A DNA stretch of 30,373 nt from an uncultured Eubacteriales bacterium. GTDB taxonomy: Bacteria; Bacillota; Clostridia; Christensenellales; Borkfalkiaceae. Positions within the stretch are counted from its first letter, which is position 1. Each line of letters begins with the position of its first letter. This document shows positions 24,419 to 30,373 of the stretch, piece after piece. The translations under genes and the position numbers were made by a program. The notes beneath the pieces were generated by a model that had not been told where the DNA came from, made no database searches, and was given only the letters and a program-made list of their open reading frames with translations. The stretch covers positions 1-30,373 of the forward strand of contig CAJLXC010000011.1 of the NCBI GenBank assembly GCA_905210545.1, in the 5' to 3' direction.

Positions 24419-25432
24419 ATGAACGTTTTGGTAACGGGCGGCGCGGGATACATAGGCTCGCACACCACCGTGGAGCTTCTGAACGCGGGACACGGCGTGG
24501 TTTGCGTCGATAATCTCGTAAACAGCAAATACGAAGCGGTAAAGCGCGTAGAAAAAATAACCGGCAAAAAGGTTAAGTTTTACGAAGGCGATATAAGGGA
24601 CAGAAAAATTCTCGACAAGATTTTTGAAGAAAATAAAATAGATGCCGTAATCAACTTTGCGGGACTTAAAGCGGTGGGCGAATCCTGCGCTAAGCCGCTC
24701 GAATATTACGAAAACAATATAGAAGGAATGCTCGTGCTGTTGTTTGCGATGCGCGACCACGGCGTTAAAAATCTCGTGTTCTCGTCTTCCGCAACGGTTT
24801 ACGGCAAGCCGAAAAGCGTGCCTATAAGAGAGGATTTTCCGCTTTCTACTTCTAATCCTTACGGCAGTACCAAACTTTTTATCGAGTATATGCTTAAAGA
24901 CCTGTATAAGGCGGACAACGGCTTTAATATAGCTATTTTAAGGTATTTCAACCCCGTCGGCGCGCACGAATCGGGACTTATCGGAGAAGATCCCAAAGGA
25001 ATTCCCAACAATCTCTGCCCGTACATTACGCAGGTAGCCGTAGGCAAGAGAGAATATCTCGGCGTGTTCGGCAACGACTACGACACCCCCGACGGAACGG
25101 GCGTCCGCGATTATATCCACGTTGTGGATCTTGCAAAAGGACACGTGCTTGCGGTTAATAAACTTGCGGAAAAGCCGGGACTTCTTATTCTCAATCTCGG
25201 TACGGGACACGGTTATTCCGTTCTCGATATGGTAAAAGCGTTTGAAAAAGTCGTCGGCAAGCCTATTCCTTATAAGATTATGCCGCGTCGCCCCGGGGAT
25301 ATAGACGAGTGCTATGCAGACCCCGCGCTTGCGGAAAAAACGATAGGCTTTAAAGCGACCAAAACCATAGACGATATGGTAAAAGACGCTATGCGCTGGC
25401 AGACGATGAATCCCGACGGTTACGGCGAGTGA
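24419..25432 (+). CDS. galE: UDP-glucose 4-epimerase
   Basis: Interconverts UDP-galactose and UDP-glucose with NAD bound. 337 aa, standard. Seen: NAD-binding GGAGYIG (7-13), FSSSATVYG, catalytic Y148xxxK152 (NPYGSTK), LRYFNPVGAHESG, and RDYIHVVDLAKGH. AAAGGAG (24403-24409) precedes the ATG. With galT it forms a partial Leloir operon and also feeds UDP-galactose into glycan synthesis. In the 73-bp gap from galT, ACGTTTT (24348-24354) and AAAACGT (24364-24370) can pair. Confidence 0.97.
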   Translation: MNVLVTGGAGYIGSHTTVELLNAGHGVVCVDNLVNSKYEAVKRVEKITGKKVKFYEGDIRDRKILDKIFEENKIDAVINFAGLKAVGESCAKPLEYYENNIEGMLVLLFAMRDHGVKNLVFSSSATVYGKPKSVPIREDFPLSTSNPYGSTKLFIEYMLKDLYKADNGFNIAILRYFNPVGAHESGLIGEDPKGIPNNLCPYITQVAVGKREYLGVFGNDYDTPDGTGVRDYIHVVDLAKGHVLAVNKLAEKPGLLILNLGTGHGYSVLDMVKAFEKVVGKPIPYKIMPRRPGDIDECYADPALAEKTIGFKATKTIDDMVKDAMRWQTMNPDGYGE

Positions 25433-25453
25433 TTTTTAACAGAACTAAAAGGC

Positions 25454-25493
25454 AAAAGTCCGACTTTTACCCCCCCCCCGGTCGGACTTTTTT
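25454..25493 (+). terminator. Terminator after galE with a C10 loop
   Basis: AAAAGTCCGAC (25454-25464) and GTCGGACTTTT (25481-25491) form an 11-bp stem ending in T6 (25488-25493). The 16-nt loop contains ten consecutive C (25470-25479). The next gene starts only 17 bp later. Confidence 0.88.
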
Positions 25494-25509
25494 ACGGAAA
25501 CGGTGAAAG

Positions 25510-26823
25510 ATGGAAAACGAAAACGAGTTTTGCGCGCGCGAGAAAAAAGATAAAAAAACCGCGGTGCTTCTTATTCTGCTGACTACCGCGGTTTACGCGC
25601 TTTCTAACGTCGGAAGAAAGTCTTACGACGCGAACATTAACGAAATAATGAGTTTTTTCTCCGTGAGCAAAGAGGCAGCTGGGCTTGCGGGAACGTTCTT
25701 TTTCGTTTCTTACGGAATAGGGCAGGTCGTTCACGGGTTGTTGTGTACTAAATATAACCCCAAATATTCTATTCTTCTGGCGGCGATAACGGGCGCGTTC
25801 TGCAACCTGATTCTTGCGGTTTTGCCGCAATCGGCTTTTTCCGCGGTTAAATTCGTGTGGTGCGTCAACGGCTTTTCGCAGGCGGCGTTGTGGTCTTCTA
25901 CCGTTCTTATTTTCAAGGATAAGCTTGCGTCGAGATATTCTGCGCTCGCGCTGTTTATAATGTGTTTTCCTAACTCCGTCGGAACATTTCTCGCTTACGG
26001 TTTAAGTTCTTTGTTTTCGTATCTCGGCGTGTTCAGACTGATTTTTTACGTGGCGTTCGGCGGTCTCGCCGCAATATCCGCGGTATGGATTCTGACTTAC
26101 GATAAGCTGACCGCGAAGAATCTCGAATCCAAAGCGTTTTACGACGGCGCGGACGGTTTTTCCGTCGCGGACGATAAAAAGAACGGGGAAAAGGCGAAAA
26201 AGAAGAACGTTACCGTCGGATTTATTTATATGTTTGCGCTGATGAGTCTGCTTGCCGTTATAAACAATTTCGTTAAAGACGGTCTTACGACCTGGACGCC
26301 CACATTCTTAAAAGAGAGATTCGGGCTGGAAAACTGGTTTTCCGTTTTGCTCACGCTTTTATTGCCGATAGCGGCATTGTTCGGCAGCGCGCTTTCTATC
26401 GCGATGAACAAAAAAATCAAGGATTTCGTCCTTTTGTCGGGCGTTTTGTATCTCGTTTCCGCGGCGGCTATGGGAATATTCGTAGCGTTCTGCGAACCGG
26501 GCGGCGTAATTCTTGCCGTAGCTTGTTTTACAATTACCGCGTGCCTTATGGCGGGCGTAAACAACGTGGTTACCGCCATATTTCCCATGTATTCAAAAAG
26601 CGGCGTAAACGCGGGGTTCGTTGCCGGCATAACCGACGGGTTTTGCTATCTCGGCAGCGCGTTAAGCTCTTATGGTTTCGGAGTGATTGCGGATAATTTC
26701 GGCTGGAACGCCGTTATATCCACTATTTTTTATTCGCTTGCGGCGGCGACGGTCTTATGCGTGCTGTGTTTTTATTTGGGAAAAGTAGTAAAAAAACGCA
26801 AAAAAACAAAAAACGAAGAATGA
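25510..26823 (+). CDS. MFS transporter, organophosphate:phosphate antiporter (GlpT/UhpT) type
   Basis: 437 aa with about 12 transmembrane segments. Family-type features: NVGRKSYDANI near the N-terminus (GlpT/UhpT have an RK-type motif there), FVSYGIGQVVHGLLCTKYNP with the loop 2-3 charge pattern, GFSQAALWSSTV (GW.QG-like), a cytosolic mid-loop rich in K/D/E (about residues 205-235), and TTWTPTFLKERFGL, close to the GlpT 'WSPTYLKEV' segment. The likely substrates are sugar phosphates or glycerol-3-phosphate, but this is not proven from sequence. The start is ATG; the ribosome binding site is weak and no promoter is seen in the 16 bp after the terminator, so it may depend on read-through. Confidence 0.85.
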   Translation: MENENEFCAREKKDKKTAVLLILLTTAVYALSNVGRKSYDANINEIMSFFSVSKEAAGLAGTFFFVSYGIGQVVHGLLCTKYNPKYSILLAAITGAFCNLILAVLPQSAFSAVKFVWCVNGFSQAALWSSTVLIFKDKLASRYSALALFIMCFPNSVGTFLAYGLSSLFSYLGVFRLIFYVAFGGLAAISAVWILTYDKLTAKNLESKAFYDGADGFSVADDKKNGEKAKKKNVTVGFIYMFALMSLLAVINNFVKDGLTTWTPTFLKERFGLENWFSVLLTLLLPIAALFGSALSIAMNKKIKDFVLLSGVLYLVSAAAMGIFVAFCEPGGVILAVACFTITACLMAGVNNVVTAIFPMYSKSGVNAGFVAGITDGFCYLGSALSSYGFGVIADNFGWNAVISTIFYSLAAATVLCVLCFYLGKVVKKRKKTKNEE

Positions 26824-26826
26824 TAG

Positions 26827-26867
26827 AAACGGTATTTTGCAAAAAATTTGCAAAATACCGTTTTTTT
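26827..26867 (+). terminator. Long perfect hairpin terminator after the MFS gene
   Basis: AAACGGTATTTTGCAAA (26827-26843) and TTTGCAAAATACCGTTT (26847-26863) form a perfect 17-bp stem around AAA, running into T7 (26861-26867). Confidence 0.93.
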
Positions 26868-26879
26868 ATTTGTATAAAA

Positions 26880-26908
26880 TTGCAAAAAACGTAAAAACGG
26901 TGTAAAAT
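26880..26908 (+). promoter_or_regulatory. nadE promoter
   Basis: TTGCAA (26880-26885), 17-bp spacer, TAAAAT (26903-26908). A start about 22 nt before ATG 26937; GGAG (26928-26931) serves as the ribosome binding site. No NrtR/NadR-type operator was recognised. Confidence 0.65.
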
Positions 26909-26936
26909 AACATTATACAAACGTTACGGAGATATT

Positions 26937-28844
26937 ATGAATCACGGATTTATCAGAACGGCGACTTATACGCCGGAAATAAGAGTTGCGGACACCGCGT
27001 TCAATGCGGAAAGCATAAAAAAAGGCATAGAGCAGGCAGATGCGGCGGGCGTGGAGCTGCTTGTTTTCCCCGAAATGTGCATAACGGGTTATACCTGCGG
27101 AGATTTGTTTTTTTCCGACGTGCTGTTAGACGGGGCAAAGGCTGCGCTGAAAGACGTTGCTAACTTTACGGTCGGCAGAAAAATGCTCGTTTTCGTGGGG
27201 TTGCCGATTAAAACCGACAGTCTTATTTACAACGTTGCCGCGGGTATCTGCGACGGAACGATTTTAGGACTCGTGCCTAAGTCTTTCTTGCCCGACTACA
27301 ACGAATTTTACGATAAAAGATTCTTTAAGCCCGCGCCCGAAGGCGTGAGCTATTGCCGCCTCGGAGACGAGCCCGAAAAGGATTTTATTCCGTTCGGAAA
27401 AAACATTATTTTTTCTAATGCGGAAAATCCCGATTTTAAAGTCGGGGTGGAAATATGCGAAGATTTATGGACGCCCGTTCCGCCGTCGGTATCACACGCG
27501 CTTCACGGGGCGACGGTGATTGCCAACCTTTCTTGCAGCGACGAGGTGACAGGCAAAGCGGAGCAACGCAGAATGCTTGTTAAAAATCAGTCGTCAAAGC
27601 TCGTTTGCGGTTATATTTACGCAAACTCCGGCGACGGCGAATCCACTACCGACAACGTGTTTTCGGGACATTCTCTGATTGCCGAAAACGGCGAACTTCT
27701 TGCGGAAAGCGCGTTTTTCGATAACGGACTTACGGTGGGCGAGATAGACCTCGAATACCTTTCTTACGTGAGAAGCAAACAGTTCAATCAGGAATTCAAG
27801 GTAAACAAGGACGATTATTTTCAGGTAGGGTTTTCCGCCTGCCGCGACGAAGAGCCGCAAAGAGTTTTCGATAAGTCGCCCTTCACGCCCGAAGGCTGCG
27901 ATTATAATCTCATAATAAACATGCAGGCGCAGGGACTTAAAAAGAGAATTCTGCACACGCACGCAAAGACCGTGGTTTTAGGACTTTCCGGCGGACTCGA
28001 TTCCACGCTCGCGGCGATAGCGGCGGTAAAAGCCGTGCAGCTTGCGGGGAAAAGACCCAAAGACGTTATCGCGCTCACGATGCCGTGCTTCGGAACGACA
28101 AGCAGAACCTTTGATAATTCCGTTAAGCTCGCGCACGCGCTGGGCGTAACCCTTAAAAAAATCAATATCGGTCAATCGGTGAAAAGACACCTGAAGGATA
28201 TCGGTCACGAAGAAAACGTTTACGACGCCGCTTACGAAAACACACAGGCACGCGAGCGCACGCAGATTCTTATGGATATTTCTAATATGGAAAACGGGCT
28301 TGTCGTGGGAACGGGCGACCTTTCCGAGCTTGCTTTGGGGTTTGCCACGTATAACGGCGACCACATGAGTATGTACGGCGTAAACGCGGGTATTCCCAAA
28401 ACGCTTATCCGATATATAATCGGCAAATACGCGCAGGACGTTAAAGGAAAGCTTAAAACGGTGCTTTTGGATATTCTCGCAACGCCCGTAAGTCCGGAGC
28501 TTCTCCCGTCCGACGGACCGGAAACGGATCAGAAAACGGAGGAGATAGTCGGTCCTTATCTTCTGCACGACTTTTTCCTTTATCATTTTGCGGAGCGCGG
28601 CTATTCTCCCGAAAAAATATACCGCCTTGCCTGTAAGGCTTTTGAAGGAAGTTACGAAAAAGCGGAAATACTGAAGCACCTTAATACCTTTTTCCGCCGC
28701 TTCTTTAATCAGCAGTTCAAACGTTCATGCTGTCCCGACGGCGTGAAAATAAGCGCGATTTCGCTATCGCCGAGAGGAGGGCTCAAAATGCCTTCGGACG
28801 CGGTCGCGTCGCTCTGGCTTAATCAGTTGGAAAAATTTTCGTAA
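26937..28844 (+). CDS. nadE: Glutamine-dependent NAD+ synthetase
   Basis: Final step of NAD synthesis; takes ammonia from glutamine. 635 aa, the long two-domain form. The N-terminal nitrilase-like glutaminase has the Glu/Lys/Cys triad: FPEMCITGY (Glu), VPKSFLPDY (Lys) and C174 in VEICEDLW. The C-terminal synthetase has the PP-loop SGGLDST (351-357), GTGDLSELALGF and the DILATPVSPELLP segment. GGAG lies 5 nt before the ATG. No terminator is clear in the 16 bp before the perR promoter. Confidence 0.96.
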   Translation: MNHGFIRTATYTPEIRVADTAFNAESIKKGIEQADAAGVELLVFPEMCITGYTCGDLFFSDVLLDGAKAALKDVANFTVGRKMLVFVGLPIKTDSLIYNVAAGICDGTILGLVPKSFLPDYNEFYDKRFFKPAPEGVSYCRLGDEPEKDFIPFGKNIIFSNAENPDFKVGVEICEDLWTPVPPSVSHALHGATVIANLSCSDEVTGKAEQRRMLVKNQSSKLVCGYIYANSGDGESTTDNVFSGHSLIAENGELLAESAFFDNGLTVGEIDLEYLSYVRSKQFNQEFKVNKDDYFQVGFSACRDEEPQRVFDKSPFTPEGCDYNLIINMQAQGLKKRILHTHAKTVVLGLSGGLDSTLAAIAAVKAVQLAGKRPKDVIALTMPCFGTTSRTFDNSVKLAHALGVTLKKINIGQSVKRHLKDIGHEENVYDAAYENTQARERTQILMDISNMENGLVVGTGDLSELALGFATYNGDHMSMYGVNAGIPKTLIRYIIGKYAQDVKGKLKTVLLDILATPVSPELLPSDGPETDQKTEEIVGPYLLHDFFLYHFAERGYSPEKIYRLACKAFEGSYEKAEILKHLNTFFRRFFNQQFKRSCCPDGVKISAISLSPRGGLKMPSDAVASLWLNQLEKFS

Positions 28845-28860
28845 AAGTTTTAAAATTCTC

Positions 28861-28889
28861 TTGACAAAACGGTTTTTGCAATATATAAT
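28861..28889 (+). promoter_or_regulatory. Perfect consensus sigma-A promoter of perR
   Basis: TTGACA (28861-28866), exactly 17 bp, TATAAT (28884-28889). It is the only exact consensus match to both hexamers seen in the window. Transcription would start near 28896, inside the operator below. Confidence 0.88.
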
Positions 28890-28905
28890 AATAGTAATCA
28901 TTATT
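28887..28905 (+). promoter_or_regulatory. Fur/PerR-type operator overlapping the -10 and start
   Basis: AATAAT, AGTAAT, C, ATTATT in a row follows the 6-6-1-6 Fur-family arrangement (GATAAT-GATAAT-C-ATTATC), with 14 of the 18 hexamer positions matching. A repressor bound here would block RNA polymerase. The obvious candidate is the product of the gene downstream, giving autoregulation. Site identity is inferred. Confidence 0.7.
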
Positions 28906-28920
28906 GTTATATAAAAATTC

Positions 28921-29068
28921 CGAAAGATAATGAGCGAAAAAATCTATTACGATATTGCGAAAGATAATGAGCGAAAAAAATCATTATGATATTGCGAAAG
29001 GTAATGTGCGAAAAAAATCATTATGATATTGCGAAAGATAATACGCGAGAAATTTTATTATGATACGG
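28921..29068 (+). repeat. Four 37-bp tandem repeats in the perR leader
   Basis: Units begin at 28921, 28958, 28995 and 29032. Each starts CGAAAG(A/G)TAAT, carries (A)GCGA(A/G)AAA, and ends in an AT-rich ATTA(T/C)GAT. Units 2 and 3 are nearly identical; 1 and 4 have drifted. In unit 2, ATAATGA and TCATTAT can pair, and ATCATTATGAT is itself a near-palindrome with Fur-box character. The array fills the space between operator and start codon. It is the main content of the 252-bp gap 28845-29096. Confidence 0.9.
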
Positions 29069-29096
29069 AAAGTTTTATTAAAAATCGACTGAAACG

Positions 29097-29489
29097 ATGA
29101 AATATTCACATCAAAGGGTATTGATAAAAGAAATACTCAAAAACAGAAGCGACCATCCCACGGCGGATATGGTATACGACACAGCGAGAGAAAGAGAGCC
29201 GCAGATAAGTCTGGGTACGGTTTACCGAAACCTTAAAACCCTTGCGGAAAGCGGCGAAATAGATACTCTCGAAACGGTCGATAAAAAACTGCATTACGAC
29301 GGCAACGTGAATAAACACGGTCATTTTATATGCACGGAATGCGGGGCTATTTACGATGTGTGGGCAAAGCCGTCCGTTCCCGAAGAGTTATCGTCAAACG
29401 GCTTTACCGTAGCGGAAGCGAAATGCGTGTATTACGGAATTTGTAACAAATGTAAAAATCGTAAAAAAGCGGAAAACCGCGTTAAATAA
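29097..29489 (+). CDS. perR: Peroxide-responsive regulator PerR (Fur family)
   Basis: 130 aa. N-terminal winged helix (HQRVLIKEILKNRSDHPTAD, then SLGTVYRNLKTLAESGEI) and C-terminal dimerisation domain. The regulatory metal ligands of B. subtilis PerR (H37, D85, H91, H93, D104) line up with H20, D68, H74, H76 and D87; the structural zinc site is C79/C82 and C116/C119. Aspartate rather than glutamate at the D68 place points to PerR over Fur. PerR loses repression when peroxide oxidises the iron-ligating histidines. An in-frame TAA lies at 29079-29081 and no alternative start is available, so the short N-terminus is real. There is no clear ribosome binding site. Confidence 0.9.
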   Translation: MKYSHQRVLIKEILKNRSDHPTADMVYDTAREREPQISLGTVYRNLKTLAESGEIDTLETVDKKLHYDGNVNKHGHFICTECGAIYDVWAKPSVPEELSSNGFTVAEAKCVYYGICNKCKNRKKAENRVK

Positions 29490-29501
29490 GGAGATAAAAT
29501 T

Positions 29502-30047
29502 ATGAAAAAATTTGTTTGCAGTGTTTGCGGATACGTTCACGAAGGCGATTCCGCCCCCGAAAGATGCCCTCAGTGCGGCGCGCCGGCTTCTAAGTTTACC
29601 GAGCAGAAAGAAGGTTTAAGCTGGGCGGCAGAACACGTGGTAGGCGTTGCGCAGGGCGTCGATAAGGATATTTTAGAAGGACTTCGTATGAACTTTACGG
29701 GCGAATGTACCGAAGTAGGTATGTATCTCGCAATGGCGAGAGTCGCTCACAGAGAGGGCTATCCCGAAATAGGTCTTTACTGGGAAAAAGCCGCTTACGA
29801 AGAAGCGGAACACGCCGCCAAATTCGCGGAGCTTTTAGGCGAAGTCGTCACCGATTCTACCAAAAAGAATCTCGAACTTCGCGTTGCTGCGGAAAACGGC
29901 GCGACGCAGGGCAAGTTCGACCTTGCCAAAAAAGCCAAAGAGCAGGGGCTTGACGCTATTCACGACACCGTTCACGAAATGGCTCGCGACGAAGCGCGCC
30001 ACGGCAAAGCGTTCGCGGGATTGTTAAAAAGATATTTCGGAAAATAA
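29502..30047 (+). CDS. Reverse rubrerythrin
   Basis: 181 aa; reduces hydrogen peroxide (and oxygen, in clostridia) using electrons from NADH via rubredoxin-type carriers. Domain order is reversed relative to classic rubrerythrin: rubredoxin knuckles first (CSVCGYVHEGDSAPERCPQCG, four Cys within residues 6-27), then a four-helix diiron domain with GECTEVGMY, EEAEHAAKF (ExxH) and ARDEARHGKAF (ExxH). In C. acetobutylicum the homologous genes are strongly PerR-repressed and make the cell oxygen-tolerant when released. It is the gene right after perR, 12 bp away, with AAGGAG upstream, and is probably cotranscribed with it. Confidence 0.93.
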   Translation: MKKFVCSVCGYVHEGDSAPERCPQCGAPASKFTEQKEGLSWAAEHVVGVAQGVDKDILEGLRMNFTGECTEVGMYLAMARVAHREGYPEIGLYWEKAAYEEAEHAAKFAELLGEVVTDSTKKNLELRVAAENGATQGKFDLAKKAKEQGLDAIHDTVHEMARDEARHGKAFAGLLKRYFGK

Positions 30048-30067
30048 TAAGAGAAACTTAAACGAAT

Positions 30068-30283
30068 ATGGAAAACTATATTATTTGTAATTGTAAACGC
30101 GTCAGTTACGCGGACGTAGAGAGTGCGCTCAGCAATGAAACCAAGTTCGAAAACGTGGAAAAGGCTTTTTCGGACGTGCAGAAAATAACCGGGTGCTCTA
30201 CGGGCTGCGGAGGGTGCCACGATAAGATTATGGATACCATATCCGAGATAATGAACAGGCACGGCGCGGAAGCGGTAAAATAA
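30068..30283 (+). CDS. BFD-like [2Fe-2S]-binding protein
   Basis: 71 aa. Cysteine pattern of bacterioferritin-associated ferredoxin-type domains: CNC (7-9) near the N-terminus, and CSTGCGGC (43-50) further on. Such domains bind a [2Fe-2S] cluster and pass electrons to iron stores or reductases. Sitting between reverse rubrerythrin and rubredoxin suggests an electron carrier for peroxide reduction or an iron-release partner. The ribosome binding site is weak. Confidence 0.85.
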   Translation: MENYIICNCKRVSYADVESALSNETKFENVEKAFSDVQKITGCSTGCGGCHDKIMDTISEIMNRHGAEAVK

Positions 30284-30312
30284 CGATATACGACTTACAG
30301 GAGATTTGGTTT

Positions 30313-30373
30313 ATGAAAAAATACGTTTGTCCTTGCGGATACGTTTACGACGAAACTCTCGGCGATCCCGAAA
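30313..30373 (+). CDS. Rubredoxin, cut by the window edge
   Basis: Only 20 residues are visible: an MKKYV start, then CPCGYVYDETLGDPE. Canonical rubredoxins read YVCxxCGYVYD.xxGDP. Here the first knuckle is CxCG with one residue less, so it is either a variant or a related protein. GGAG (30300-30303) lies upstream. Rubredoxin is the known electron donor to reverse rubrerythrin in clostridia, which fits the cluster. Confidence 0.75.
   Translation, partial: MKKYVCPCGYVYDETLGDPE

Noticed and set aside
28921..29068. CRISPR array
   Set aside because: The 37-bp units repeat over their full length with no unique spacers, and no cas genes are nearby.

Overview
The window looks like a chromosomal segment of an anaerobic, low-to-moderate-GC Clostridia-type Firmicute, probably an uncultured gut lineage. 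The evidence is the rimP-nusA-ylxR-ylxQ-infB-rbfA-nrnA-truB-ribF order, a PolC-type domain next to ispG, class II-like GalT, and a PerR/reverse-rubrerythrin/rubredoxin set. Nearly everything is on the + strand, tightly packed, with strong AGGAG-type ribosome binding sites. No gene-free stretch exceeds about 255 bases.

Region 1 (1-8260) is a virus-derived operon. It has its own sigma-A-like promoter (189-216) and a strong terminator (8227-8259). The order is terminase large subunit, a small terminase-like protein, portal, scaffold, HK97-fold major capsid, head-tail adaptor candidate, tail-nozzle candidate and a coiled-coil protein. This matches the head-to-needle order of P22-type podoviruses. 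No integrase, ejection, tailspike, lysis or replication gene is present here. Catalytic motifs in the terminase are intact.

Region 2 (8280-10878) is ispG followed by a PolC-derived protein. That protein has only the N-terminal, OB and DEDDh exonuclease domains. PHP and polymerase are absent although the gene sits at the canonical polC locus.

Region 3 (10916-19905) is the translation/RNA operon rimP-nusA-rnpM-ylxQ-infB-rbfA-nrnA-truB-ribF-nfo. A promoter and a terminator-like hairpin in the leader suggest attenuation, possibly by NusA itself. The downstream genes overlap one another and are probably translationally coupled.

Region 4 (19929-21500) is a MATE efflux gene behind a promoter and a structured leader with a terminator; the context fits the guanidine-IV (mepA) riboswitch.

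Region 5 (21543-26867) holds a THUMP-type RNA methyltransferase, galT, galE and a GlpT/UhpT-like transporter.

Region 6 (26880-28844) is the glutamine-dependent NAD synthetase nadE.

Region 7 (28861-end) is an oxygen/peroxide defence cluster: perR, reverse rubrerythrin, a BFD-like [2Fe-2S] protein and a rubredoxin cut by the window edge. It is driven by a perfect consensus promoter with an overlapping Fur/PerR-type box and followed by four 37-bp tandem repeats in the leader.

The items most worth a second look are the free-standing P22-order capsid operon, the polymerase-less PolC, the repeat array in front of perR, and the leader RNAs of rimP and the MATE gene.
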